From contig SSNU01000030.1 in the NCBI GenBank assembly GCA_012064415.1, forward strand, positions 106,980 to 170,979: a stretch of DNA of 64,000 nucleotides, written 5' to 3'. The notes under the pieces were generated by a model, which saw only the letters and a list, made by a program, of their open reading frames with translations, did not search any database and was not told the origin of the DNA. A program made the translations under genes and the position numbers. Positions 9,817 through 24,800 of the stretch are shown here, piece after piece. Positions within the stretch are counted from its first letter, which is position 1. Each line of letters opens with the position of its first letter. The DNA comes from Gyrodactylus bullatarudis (lineage: Eukaryota; Platyhelminthes; Monogenea; Gyrodactylidea; Gyrodactylidae).

Positions 9817-12800
9817 ATGGCAGATTTTATTACGAATTTCCCCAAATCTAAGTAAATATTAACTTCCTTAATTCTCAGTTGTAATCCTACAATTGTCCTT
9901 AAATATCTCTATTGTATCTTGGAAGATACAACCTCACTTATTAATATTAAAAATTCAGTCAAAATTGAATTGCTCCCCGCTATTACATGTACTGAAAATT
10001 TATTTTCTCAGCGATTCAGTCTTATATCTAAATCCGTTTCTTCGAATGACCTTCAGAGTTTGTTGATATTTTCTAATTTATCAATTTTTTTAGGTCTCTT
10101 ACTCTGGTGCTTAAATGAAATATCTTGGATTATTTCGATGAACCAATCTGATAAATGTCATAGTTCCCTTGAAAACATAATTAGAAACATCGTACAGAAC
10201 ATGGAAATCCATCACCCTTATCATTTGAAGTTATTCTTCAAAGATTTCATCGGTTATCTCGATAGTAACTCTTAATTAATTACATTAGACATTAAAAATA
10301 TTGAATATTATACGGTATTAAGAAAGCACAGTACAGACATTGTATCAGGAAGTGATAAAATCACATTAAAATTCAGTCCAATTAACTTGAGTGATGAAGA
10401 TAAAACATGCAAACTCATTCAAGTTTTAATGTAAGGTCCTTGAAATAACCGACTTTTAGGACCATTTATTCTAGCTTTTGTGTTGACTCTCATCTAATCT
10501 CGAATCTGCTGAGAATATCTTCTTATAAGAATATTCAATCATGCAATAATGCTGTTCGACTGTTTTCAGTCAATATGCTCGCAAATTCTCACCCGGATTG
10601 TGATCTTGTTCTTTATCTATTCGATCAAATTGCTCAGATGAATGCTGATTCCATGGGTAAAAATAGCGAAGCAATCTCAATGACACTTGATCATTTTGAT
10701 GAATTATCAATTCCCAAGTCTATCGCGTATAATCTGGCGATGAAAATATTCCAAGAGTACAGGAGGGCGTTGATGATCGAGAAATCTTTCCCAATTGCTC
10801 ATGATCTACTCAAGTTTCTCCATAAACTCATCGAGCAGATATCTTGTGAGCATTTGATGGAGAACTTCTCAGACATTATCAGAGAATTCTTGATTACAAT
10901 TGAACCGAGTCAAAATTCGAAAAGATTCAATGAGAAAAACTTTTATGACCTTGTCCATTCAAGTCTGACTAAATGTCTCAAGGCTAAAAAGATATCACCA
11001 AAAGTTCTCGAGGATTTCATCACAAAAACCATCAGCTCAGAAAAGTTTTGGCTTTTGCCTCTCTTGTCAGATGTTCTTTTGAGAAATGGATCAGAGGATG
11101 AACAAATAAACAAATTCATGGATCAGATTAACGCATATATTAAGGGAATTATTTCCAATCTGAGTCATCATGAAATGTATCCGGCCTCGTTCAGAATACT
11201 AACCTATGGAATTGTACGGTTGCAAATATGCAGAATGAGTAAGCTTTTTTCCATTCTCAAAATAAAGCTAATCAATATGAAATTGTAAGAACCATGTCGA
11301 TTTATATTTTGCATTTACATCTCTGTAGATTTAATGTCATCGAAACCTCTGTCATACTCCAAGAAGGATTTAATCAACTTGTCCAACTACAAAATAAGTA
11401 ATGAAAATTTTGATGTCATCCTACAACTGATCATGGTCCATATTCCTATAATTGGCAATAGTGCCAACATTATTCCCTTGATAAATAATGCGATCAGAGA
11501 GATTTCCCACACTGTCTTCCTTAGGGCTTTTCGCAACTTTTCCCAATTCTACATTCTCCAGTGTACGTGTGAAATGGAAAGTACGAATGATTCCTCTTAT
11601 TGCATCACCAGCCTCTACTATTCACTTTGGTCATGGGTTATTGGAGAGATAAAAACGTCCCAGACCGAATTGGCCTATGAGGAGAGAGCCAAACTGTTAA
11701 ATCTTTTCCTAATTATAACATCTTCCATTGTTTGTGCATACTATGGGTTGAAGAATTCACCCAATAGTGAATGCCCCTTCTTGTTCAGAGTCCAAGAAGT
11801 ATTTCAGGACAAGTACAACTCCCAAAGTATTCAATACGATCGACACGAAGAAGTTGACAAGGCCCTCGAAGTATTCTTTCCCGTCTTTGAGGATATTTAT
11901 CAGTTTATCTTCAAAGAGAAACATGAGATCAATATAATCTTGGAACTTGTCTACGGTGAGCTTTTACATGTGACACACCTAATAAAACTCGTGATTTGAT
12001 TGTTATTTTGTAGACTTGCAGAGCACCCTATCTTGCATGGTAGTCCATCTACAATGGACTGACTTTACTTCAATCGATCAATTCGAGAATCTCGTCAAGA
12101 TAATAACCAGGCCTGTTTACTCCTCCGAGTTGAGAACATCCCATGGAATTCCGGAGACTTTGGAGACATTACTCTTTTTGAATATTGACAAGTTCCTCGG
12201 GTTAGTCAGCCAAGAGAAATGAGAAAGTCAGATTTTGAGTAAAAACCAATGTTTTGTTTTCTCTACAGAAACCTATTTGACAATTTAACCAAGGATGGTA
12301 AAGTTGACAGTGCCCTTGTGAACTGGCTCTCCTGCATTCAGGATGGCAATATTTTACCCTTTTCTTATAATGGCAGTTTAACTTCCCTCCAACAGATTCT
12401 CCAACAGTCCAGTAGTACTAAGCAAAAATTGGATACTTCCTTCACTGCTCAAACAATGAATGCAATTAACCCGATGAACTTTTCTCAAAATCAAATTACA
12501 TGCCTTTTAAAGATTTATGGCCTGTTTGGCGAAAAGTTTTCCCTCATACGAAGATATCAACAGTCGGGTAAGCTCATGAGAAAAGACAGCGAGGTTAACT
12601 CGAGTGTTGAGAAGGCTCTCACTCAGAATGTTTGTAACATCATTTCAATCTTGTTTGAAAACCAGCAAAGTTTCATCATCAAGAGTAATGCCCAGTTACA
12701 CGTGAGTTTATTAAGCATATTTAATTGTATATGAATCTTTATTATCCAAAAATTTTCCATGCTAGATTGATAAAATACGAAGTCTTTCTCGTCTTTCAAA

Positions 12801-15800
12801 TGTTCACTTTTTCATGCTGTTTGCTGAAGCAGTTGCTTTGGTAAGTTTAATTCATTTCTTGATTTTTTTTCTAAGATGGAAATTATCTGCAAAAAATTCT
12901 CTACAACTCGTACCCTCAAAATTCTTAGCTACCTCTCCTGGTTTAGAAGGTATGCTCGATAGTATCTATCAAATTTCAACTATTTAACAAAACTGAAAAA
13001 TTCAAATCACCTTTCGAAGCTGTTAGGCATGGCGCAGGAGATTTTCCTTACATGTGTGAAAATAGCTCAAATTTGTGAATCTGCTTTTAATATAGTGTTT
13101 TTAGTATAATTTTTCTCTAATTTTCAAAGCAGATTCATAAATTTCACCTATAGTTTCGTTCTAAATCTGTACGAATATCCAAAAGTTTTTATTTGATTTC
13201 ATCGATTTCAGAGACTTTTAAAGTTTATCGACCAACCCTACTCCGCTCTTGTGAAACGTCTATCAATGGTCTTTTCAGCTGAGGAAGACGAAATTTTCGA
13301 AGTAAGCCTTAAACCTTGTTGTTAAATGTTGTAAAATGACTTTTTTCTCCCTCAAGTACATGACAGAACCAATTTGTACAGCCTTAGTTTTCCGTATCAC
13401 ACAAGAGAGTCATTTGCGTATAAAGAAAATCCTTGCAGAAATTCCATTCTTGGACAATGTTTCTGATTATTCCATGCGATTTGCAAAGTTGAAAATTCTT
13501 CCGAAAATCATTGTTCAAGCATTTCTTCACTCCCAACAAACCCAACAGCAGGAAGCCTTGATAAAATTCATCGAAGTGAGTAGTTCAATCAAAAATTCAC
13601 TTATTCAATTACTCGGTTCCTTTTTTAGAATTGCCAGATTTTAAACATGAAATTGTTTATTTCCACTTTTTTTCCAGTCACATTTCAACCTTACAATTGA
13701 TCGTATAGTTCGCTTAAATGATGTAACGCGTCTCCTACATCAATTTGTAATCTACCTTCATCATCCATACACTGAGTCTGTCTGCCATGGCCTCAATTGG
13801 CTATACGAAAGATTAATTAAAGCGAATCGATCACAAAGCTCTAAAGAATCCTACAAACTACAGAGAATGGACTCATTTTGTTCCAGCCAACTACCAGACA
13901 ATGTACGCGAGAATATTGTAAGATTGTATTTTCATAATCTTTTTAGAAATTACTCCTCGACGAACAACTCTGTGGCCTCTTGGCTTTCTTTGATATAACC
14001 CTTCTCAATGACCAATTGCCATTGACAATGCGTCACAAAGCTCTATTGTCTCTGCGTCAATTATTTTCATTACTCGATGAAAATTCCATCTTGAAAATGC
14101 GGGCCAAATTCTTAACTACCTTAAAGTGAGATTTTTCAAATTAACTCGAACTTTTACTCAATTTCTATTCATTTATAATGACACGGATGGAGGTGGGGTC
14201 ATGATTTTTTTTTTAGTTATAAAATTCTAAAATTCACGCTGATCGCAAATCTGGTATTGAAAAAGTCGGCTGGCTGTGAGCTGAGATAATAAAAAGCAAT
14301 ATCCGAGTTGTCGAAATTTTCAAAAACTTTTGTTATTTAATAAAAGATTTAAAAAATTAGAGTAATAAGTTTTAAACCATCTGAAAGAATGATAAATTTA
14401 AAACGTAATGGTTCTATTTTTATTTATCCAAAGAGTTTTTTAGACTGTTGAAATGAGCTGTAGAAAAAATAATTTGCAATAAAAATTCGGTTTTCTCTAA
14501 AACGAAAAAATAAATTCCAAATATTATCCGAGTTTATTGTCGGAAATTTATTTCTCTAGCATTGTTGAGATATTTTTTATTTATGGTAGATTTTCACTTA
14601 TTATCAAGGTCTGAAAAATTTTAGAAATTCTCTCTCCTGATTGGTTCATTCAGTGAATCTTGTTTTAACCAATGAGAAGTCAGAACTCTTCTTCATCATC
14701 ACCTGAATTAGAGTTTACTGATCTTAATCATTTCAGGCTATATCAAAACATGAATTTTAGCAATTACAGTAGAAAAATTCATTGGAAAATTCTAGTGCGA
14801 ATTTAAAAATGACGAAATAATTTTTTCTACAAAAGGATTTGTCTTCGCTACCAGAGTCAAGAATGCTCAAACATTGTTGTTGATCTGTGGTCATTTTTCA
14901 CAAAATCGTAAGTTAATTGAAAATTCACTAAATTTTGGTACAGATATAATTTTTTTATTCATCAGTTTGAAGGGAGAAGCCCTGTGTGAACTGATTATCG
15001 ATGTTACTGCCAATTTAGTTCACCTTTTTGATGCGAACCCCGTGAGAATATCCGATACTATCAACACCCTCTTGAGAACTCAAAAGACCAACTTGAAGCA
15101 AATCATCCGAGAGTTCTTTTTCATTCCCAATCACAACAGTAAATTGGAGATGACCAATTCTATCATTGATGAAATGGTGCCCTGGCGTCATCACCTGTCA
15201 GATTTTGACTCTGACTCACCCCCAGATATGTCACTTATCCATGATTTTCTGTGTACCATTTTAAAAACCATTTCTCATGCAAGTAGATCAGTTAGAGTCT
15301 TGGCATTGAATTATCCCGGCATTGAGTCTCTGTTAACCCATGCCTCTCTCATTGTTTTTTCCCAGAGTAACTTTGACTGTGAACGCAACGAGAGTCGTTA
15401 TCAAATCGCTAGTGATTTATCTAAAATCCTCAAAACACTCATATCTAGTCTGGGACGTGACTCTGACTCTACAATGACTCGTCTGATTGCCAAGTGGATA
15501 GGCGCCATCGGACCTGTTGATCCATCTCGTCTATTCTCAATTAAATTTAGTGAACAAGATGCCACTGTCAACTTGGACAAGACTCAGAATCAACTCTGCG
15601 CCGAATTCAACATCTCAATCATATGTCAGAGAAAAATGTTGATTTTGGAATTATTCGAAGAGCTCAGAAAGGTTTATCTTCGGGCTGCCAGTCCAACACA
15701 ACTCTCCAAAGCAGCTCATTCAATCCAGGAAATGTTGGTCTTTGCAAAGATTAGCGAAACCGATGCTCGTTCCACTGATCGTGGACAACTCACTCGTACA

Positions 15801-18800
15801 CGTAGTCTCACTTCATCGGATTCTAGTGACTCAAATAAAACTAAAGATTTCCTATCCGGTACTGAACTATGGAATAGATTCGATCAACAAACTCGAGACC
15901 TCTTCTTCCCATTGATAAACTCTCGGTATAGCATTGATGAATATCCCGACTGGTCCAAATACAATACACCTTTCATTTTGGCCGATGGCACAAACTCCTT
16001 TAATGATTGGATAAGACCTTTCTGTGGTTTCATTGCCAGCTACATCTCAGATGAAAATGTCCGCAAGGTATTCCAAATAGTCGAACTGGTCGTTTTGAAA
16101 GACGCTGAATTTGCTCGGTTTGTCTTGGAAAAGGCCGTAGTGCAAGTCATTCTCGACAACAATGGATCTGATGTATTCCTTGATGAGGTGTTGACAGTTT
16201 TTAAACTAGTTGCTACATCTGATAATCGAAGTACCTCGCAGAATACAATGCAGACACCTAACGTGAGTTTCCATCTCTTTTAAATTACCCTATAACCAGA
16301 GATCTTTTCACTTATCTGATTATGAAACTAGTTGATGACTTGATCAAATATGTTTAAACCCTTTTATCATTTATCATAGTAAAATTCATTCAACAATTTC
16401 AATCGAGATTCTGTATATCAGTACAAACTCGAAAAAACGCTCACTGTTTTTTGTAAAAAATGAGATTAAAGCTGGAAAATTTTAATATTTTCTTCTGCTG
16501 GTATTATTAAAAATTGATATTCATTTTCTTCCATAGGTTTTAAAGTCATCAAATAATCCTAATAATAATTCAATGAATTGGAAGCCATTCTGGTCATTAG
16601 CAGCCCAGACAATTTTTTCTCTCCTCGACGCTTTATCTCATTGGATGAAGACAGCAAAGAAGAAAGTGGCCACTGCTCAGCAACGACAAAATCAAATTTC
16701 TGAATCTGATAAGAAAATTTATCTGGTCAATTTTATCAGGACGATGAATACATGTAAGAACCAATTCAATTATAAGGAATATTAAATCCAATATTATGAA
16801 GAATACTCAACTTAACTATATTAGAGGACTCCTTCGTGTATTTAACAGTATATACAAGTATTTTAAGCATTGAAAGCCAAGTTTGAAAATACTCCAACAT
16901 TTCTGGAAGAGAAAGTAAATATTTTGCATGTTTTAGGTATATAACAAACTTATCTTGGATTGTCGGGATGGATTAGTGGGTACAGTACCTATCTTATATG
17001 AAATTAATATTATTTAACCTAGTTTTCAATTACTTACCCCCTTGACTTTTTTGAGAATTTCTACCATTGTTCTCAGATGGTTCAGAGAATAGATTTTTTA
17101 CAGGAATAAAATCCTCTGTATCTGCTTATTGCTAAAATCTGTTTGAGAATTGTAATTTTGATAATTTTGAAAATTGACCAGTACTCAAAACTATATATTT
17201 CGCTAAATGAATTTCCATGTAATAATTTTTGATTACAAGTTCCTAGAAAAATCCAAACTTTTATCAATATTTTACACATAATCTCTCTTATTTAAACTGA
17301 AATAAGTATTCTGTAACATGAGTTTTGAGCTGAGTTACCAATGACTTAGGAATTTTGAATGAAGTAAGAAGATCCCAAATTTTCTCACATATAGAGATCT
17401 CTATTTTGTCTTCTACCTGTTACACTGATGAATATGCCCGATATAGAAATCTTTATATGTGAGAGTCTTACTTCATTCAAAATTCTTTTATTTGACGCCA
17501 ACGCTAAACGAAGGGTTAATAATTTTTGTAAACCTTTAGATATAAAAAATGTGGAAGCATTTTTTGCAAAAATACCCTCCCAACTTCAAGCAAAGGCAGC
17601 CTATCGTTGTGGAAATTTTACCAGGTCTCTTATCAACTGGGAGCAATACTTTCAGGCTCAGGAGTGTATCAAAGACGCTGTCAAAGTGACTGGAATGGCC
17701 ATTGAGAATGAATTCAATAAAAACCAAATCACCAAACAACCAAGCAATGATAAAAATGTCCATTTGAATATTGAGGCAAAGAAAGCTTTGAAAGGAATGC
17801 TCTTCACCCTGCAAAAACTCCATGATAAAGATGGTCTCACAGGTATGCGGTTCATTCAATGTTTTTTAACGCCTAATTAGCCACATAAACTAGAAGAGGT
17901 TCAGAGATACCATTTTCATAATAAAATTTATTAAAACTTAGGTCAATATTAGAATTCTCAGATTCTCAAAATGCATGAACCTTTCTGAATAAAAGAAAAA
18001 TCAAAATCTTGCCATCAAAGTATTTTGAACGTATTCAGTAAAAAATTATTTTCATAATAAAATTTATTAAAACTTAGGTCAATATTAGAATTCTCAGATT
18101 CTCAAAATGCATGAACCTTTCTGAATAAAAGAAAAATCAAAATCTTGCCATCAAAGTATTTTGAACGTATTCAGTAAAAAATTATTTTATATAATGAAAT
18201 TTATTAAATCTTTTTCAAATTTTTAGATAAGACTTTTCTTGAATCTAATAGAACAAAACTCAAAATTAGTTTTATAATAAAATTGATTAAAACTTAGGTC
18301 AATATTAGAATTCTCAGCCATGGTCATCCAAACGTTTCGACGGTGATTGTCTTCACACGCCTTCTTCAGTGGTACGACAAGTTTGTCAAAAAACAAATTA
18401 CTATTTATATACTGATAGGTATGAGATCATGAAAGTCAAAACTTGTCGTACCACTGAAGAAGGCGTGTGAAGACAATCAACGTCGAAACGTTTGAATGAC
18501 CATGGCTGAGAATTCTAATATTGACCTAAGTTTTAATAAATTTTATTATAAAACTAATTTTAGATCATTTTTCACTGATTCGAAAACTCAAAATTTATTC
18601 GATTTTTTCTGAAAAAATTTGGTTTTTTAGCGATTTTTCAGAATACAAATTACCAAGAACCAGACGTGGTATATCACTCTGATAGCAAAGAACGTAGTGA
18701 CAAGATTAATTCAATAAAATCAAAATGTATTACGAATAAATATTTTATTTAGGATGTATCCACATCTTTCAATTCCCTAGTGTGAACAACTTTCAGGATG

Positions 18801-21800
18801 ACACCGAAATTGAATCAAACACCATGAATAAGTTGATTACATTAGAGTTGGAAAATTCGCGGCAATTCGACTTGGCCATTGCCAATTATGAACTTCAGTT
18901 GGAACAACTTCAGGACGATGAAAACATTTATAAGCGCATTAATCTTTTGGATGGTCTTTTCCGGTGCCAGATGGTAGATCCAGGTAAACTGCCATCCCTT
19001 GTTTCGACCTCGTCAGAAATTATAAGAAAATTTGAACAATCCAATAGTGAGTTTTTGTATTTTACCAATACAATAAGTAACGTGACCCTTGTATTTTAAT
19101 TTTTAGAAAAAGCAAATCTCTCCGATTACTGCTGCTTGTATAGAAGTTCAATTATCTCAAATCATCTCAGCAATACTGAAAGTAAATCTAATTCAGTACA
19201 AAAGATCCTCTCTCATAAGGCGGAGGCCTGTTGGCGACTTGGCAACTGGGGCCTTTTGAAGGAAACCCAGAATTCCACCCTGAATACTCCTAACGCATCT
19301 ATGGACTGGAACTTGAAGTGGGGCCAGGCCCTATTGAACATGAAGGAGAAGAAATGGGCACGATTCGAAAATCTTCGTCATGAAATGAGGGAAAACTCTA
19401 TTGAAGTGTTGAATGAAGCTTCCATTGAAGGATGGTCGAATGGATACAAGAGAACCTATTCCTCAGTCATTCTACAACTTTCCTTGATCAATGAAATATC
19501 CCTCTTCTCAAACATGATAAAGGAAGTGGTTGAAAATCCATACGAAGTAAGTAATTCAAATATTTTAGAATTCATTCACTAAGACGTACAGAAAAGTGTT
19601 AACTGGTACCTACTACGTGATAGTATAGAGAGTTACAAAAAATGTTTAAAAATGGCTTCTCGAAAATTTTAAAATACCAAAGTTTGATAATTTCAATTTA
19701 TAATTGTAGAATAACACGAAAAAGTATGAAACAGTCATGAATGTACTAGATGGTCGTCTTAAACTATGTCAGTCGACGATTAATGTTTCTGAACCTCTCC
19801 TGGCTGCTCGGCATTCCTTCTTCACTTTATCTTCCCAGATGCTCAAGGAAGTACGCGAAGATAACCGATGTGGACATTTAAGCAAGATTGAACAGTGTAT
19901 CAACCAGAAAATTGGTCAATATTGGCTCTTACGTGCCAATATTGCTAGAAGGTAAATATTCATCTTAATAACTGAATCTTGATCTTTTAATATCCTAATA
20001 CCCATAAATCGACGCTAATTTGAGCAGAAAATAAATCACATTCTGTAGATAGAGGATATAAATTCTCTAGTGCTAAAAAATTAAAAATATCCCTTTTTGG
20101 TGTTCAGAGGGCATATTTTTTTCTCAAAAGTAGTCCACAATTGACTTTTCGGTTGCAGATCTTACACCAAAGTTTTTCATCAATTCATCAATCTAGTATC
20201 GGTGAATTCATCAGAAAACTCTTTCTTATATTGTAGGACTTTTCTAGCATGAGGAATGCTTGACCATTTTGATATGCTGGATTTGAAAATGGCGCGTTTT
20301 TAATGCTGTGTTTTATTGTGAAGCTAACAACTGATAAGATTTTAGATCAGATTTTCTCACAATTGGGTTTTGGTGGATGACAATTGATAAAAAACCACAG
20401 CAAATTTTGAGCGTTTATAATTTGAAATATGACCTAATATGACTTCATAACTTTTCTCTGAGTTTTGACAGTTTTAAAACCTTAAGATTCAGACAAACTT
20501 TTATGACTTTTTCAATTTAAAAGCAAGAAAAGTAAATTTTTGTTTAGTAAAAAGGCCTAAATAATTACAGAAATTGGTATCCCTAGTAAATATGACACAT
20601 GCTTTATGTATTGAATTTTGTGTTTCTGCTATATCTTAATTGTATTCTTTCTATTAAAAGTGCCAAACAATTTGTCTCAGCCTACAGTTGTGTCCTTCGT
20701 GCTGAAGAATATGGTATTTATTCTGGACTAATACTTAGAGCCAAATTATTGCACGATGAAAATAAAATCGAGGAAGCCTTGAAATGCCTCGACATTGGAA
20801 TACACAAGCAAACCAAAATGGAAACGTTAATCAGACCAGAGTCGAATGATGGTTTCTTGGCTCCCATGCGTATAACCGAGAGTAATCTTAATTTTGACAA
20901 TCTCCAAAACACTACTGACAAACACAACAGTTTATGCGAGACAATCTACGAGGCTAAACTATTACGAGCCATTTATAGTGAAGAAATCAGTCGGTATGAT
21001 TTTGATAAACTCTGTGACTTGTACGGAGAAGTCAAAAAGACTTGTAATTGGCGCTTCAAGGAGGAATCACATTTTAGACTGGCAAGGTTTGTCGACAAGA
21101 CCCGGTCGAAAATCGACCTGGTTGACAAACAAGCAAAGTAAGTTTGTGTATAATCTAAATATTGATTAAAAATCTAAATAGGCCCCTCTATTCAAAAGCT
21201 AATTGATATGAAGTTGGAAATCTGTGATTTTTACAGAAATCTCGATATTTTCATCGAGAATTTGGATTTTTTAAAGATTTTTTGAAATTCTAGTCATATT
21301 GCCCACTTTTACTAGTTAAAGAAAAAAATTCTGATAAAAAATTACTTTTATGAAGATTATGGTCATTATTCAAATTCCCATTTGGCGCCAAAATCTCATT
21401 TTTTCGAACTTTTAGCTGAAAATTTTTATTGATTTGAAATTTAAAGGCTGATCAAAAGATGTTTTTCAAGATCACGGTTGGACAAGAAAACCAATTCAGC
21501 TGAATCTTTTCCGATGCTTAGCCTTATTTTCAATTGGGAGTTGAAATTCATTTTTTTGATCATTTTCACTACTTGAAAATCAATGAAATTTCGATTATTC
21601 AAAATCTCTCGAAAATGAGGTAACTGTCGGTGATATGAAGGTGCTAGTCAGCTTTCTTGTCTAATCGTGATCTTGAAAAACATCTTTTGATCACCGTTCA
21701 AATTTCAAATCAATAAAAATTTTCAGCTCAAAGTTTGAAAAAATGGGAATTTGAAAAATGACCATATTTTTCATAAAAAAATTTTTTCTTTAACTGGTAG

Positions 21801-24800
21801 AAGTGGGCAATATAAGTAGGAATTCTTGATGAAAACATAGAGAAATCTGTAAAAATCATAGATTCCCAACTTCATATCAACCAACTTCATTTCTGCCGAA
21901 TATCAAAATGTATACAAACAATAGTCTTCGAACAACTCCCGAGAGTACTAACTATCCCTAGAGAACACATGCTTTAATACAGATCAGAATATGCCTCAGA
22001 AAAGACTTTTTTACCACCCATTCGATAGGAAATATATTTATCTCCTGCAATCTCAATGCAAAGATTTCAGCTCAATCATTTATCAAACACGTGCTATATT
22101 AATTCAAAAAATTAAATTTTGTATAAAATTTTTTAAAAACCCATTTCACAGGTTCTATAATTCAAATATATAAACGCCCGAACTCTATCTTTCGAGGCTC
22201 CAAATACAGCCTATTTTGGATCAAAAACTTTGATTTCTGATCGATAGCTGCTGAACCAGAAATAATTGCTTTAAAATAAATGTAATGAGCATAACCGTAA
22301 GATAGACGAAAGATTGAATTTATACCCAACCTTATTTGAATGTTTTTTTTAATTTTAATCGGGATTGAATAATTTCCATTTTTTTACAGCGAAATGTTAA
22401 AAGTAGCCCTAACAGAATACGGTGAATGCCTGTGTTATGGTTCTCAATTCCACTCTGAATCAATGCCTAGACTGTTGAGTTTATGGTTAGACCATGGTAG
22501 TGAAGCGATGCAACGTTCCTACCTCTATCAACTATATCAGAAATCCCGGCGTTCAGGAGAATGTTCAGTCTCTGTGGATACTCTGAATGAAGATAAAAAG
22601 ACCCTCGATCAAGTCCTGACACTCATAAAGAAGATTATCGATCGAGTTCCAGCCTATCAGTTTTATGCTTCCCTAAGTCAAATTATTAGTCGATTATGTC
22701 ATGAACATGCTCCTATAGCTTGTCTCTTGATTGAACTTGTCGTCAAAATCACCGTGTATTGTCCAGGACAATCCCTCTGGCAATTGATGTCTCAATATGG
22801 GGTTTGTAAAAATAATTTGTTTATATAGTGTACTCTATTTGGTTATATTTGGCAGATTTCAAAATGATATTTTCCAGTTTTCTAGAGAATGCTTCACTGA
22901 TAGGTTCTTGTTGATAAAATACTAGAAAAGAGTTTTTAGATTCATTTAATAAAAAACAAAAATCTTTCTATAGAGAAAAATTATGAATGAGAGAACTGGC
23001 AGTCTGTTATTTCCTTTGGTTCTTCTCATTTTTGAGATATTTTGTAAGTTGAAAATTTACAGTTTATTTCAGCATCATTTAGAAGAGAAATCTATCAAAA
23101 TTAGGATGTTTTCATATATTCAAGTGTGTTTTTTCTCTTATAATCGAATGGTTTATTTAATTTCATGATTTTATCTAATTCCTATTTTTCTAATTGTTAC
23201 TTTTTATCCTTATAGTCTTCGGTTAAGCCGAGAAAGGACAAGTGTGATCAAATATTCATCAAGATCAAGTAAGTTCTTTAAAATTTAATTTTAGATTGCC
23301 TATTGAACAACATTTAACCTACATTTCATTCCTTTAGAAAAATGAATGCTGAAATTGGAAAATTTGCTGACGTAAGTGTTATTAATTATAATTAATGATC
23401 ATACAGTATCTAACTCTTTCCCAATTAAAGTTTTATTTCAATCCCCTACCAAAAAAGAACAAAATTAAATCAGGTTTGAACTTGCATCGTGAACTAAGTA
23501 GAAAAAGATTTTTTCCCTGTTAAAGTTTTACTCTTTTCGACTATTTTCTCATGTTACTCTTTCTATTAAAAGCATTTTTTCACAAGCCTGGTTTGGCCAG
23601 AAGTCTAAAAAGATTAATTCATAAATGCGTCCTTTGTGAAATTCATCGCCATTCTTGATAAAATTCCTCTATCTAATTCCTTATCGATCAAACTCGAAAG
23701 CATACTTAAATATAAATTAGAGTTCAGTCAATGTTACTTCAATATCATTGGTTGAGACAATACTCAACTATTATTGGTCCCTGAGATTGGGCCATAAAGG
23801 TATAATTAGGAAAAATTGAAACGAGCAGGACCATCTCTATCCAATTCAATGTACTGTTCAAACAATCATACGCTTAATTCACTTCTTTAGCTAAAACATT
23901 ATTCATGTATCTTCTTATCTACAGGATTACATTGCTCTTTGTCAATACCTCAAATTGGTCTCAAACTATGGCCTTGAAGATCGTGAAATAAAATCTTTCA
24001 GTCTTTCAACAACATTCAAAGCCCTGGTTAAGTTTATTGAGAATATTCAAGGGTACGTTTTATTTTAAAAATATCAAATCTTCACTTATCTATAAATTCG
24101 AAAAAAATTTCTCCAATATTAGATCAAAGAAATGCTCAAGTATCCTGATCCCAATCCATAACCAGTTGAATGCAAAACTTCCGAACCCGAGTCAAATACG
24201 TCTTGATCAGGTTGATTCAAACTTTAACAATGATTCTCTATTCAAGTACATGATCAAATATGAGTCATTCCCAACAGCTCCGAGTGGTTCCCCGGGTGCA
24301 CCATTGAAGCTATACAAATTTCAAGATCATATTTCCGTCCTTGGATCACAGACACGCCCAAAGAAAATGACATGGATTGCTGATAACGGTCGAAGTTACA
24401 TTATTGTCGCTAAACCCAAAGTTTGTTTTAATTTTAAATAATCAGATTTTCCCAATTTAAAATTAAAATTATTTCTTTTACCTTGAATTAAAATTTTTTT
24501 CTTACTTCTACTAGGATGACTGCCGTAAAGATTGCCGCCTCATGGAACTAAATACAATCATAAATCAATTTCTCATAGAAGACCCAGAAACAAATCATAG
24601 AGATCTTTTCATCCGGACCTATGTAAGTTGAATGATTCACGAATATATTTGTGTCTTATTAATATAATAATTAAATCTAGGCTGTTGTTCCATTAAGTGA
24701 AAAGGGTGGTCTCATAGAATGGGTCGACAAGACAGAGCCCTTCCGAATCATCTTGACGAGAATCCTCAGTGAAATGGGAAGTCCTGTAGACTGGGCTAAA

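Noticed and set aside
18636..18700. Possible ATR exon after ttttttcag at about 18633
   Set aside because: It leads to an in-frame stop from the preceding phase. The acceptor at 18752 joins in frame to the FAT-region exon.
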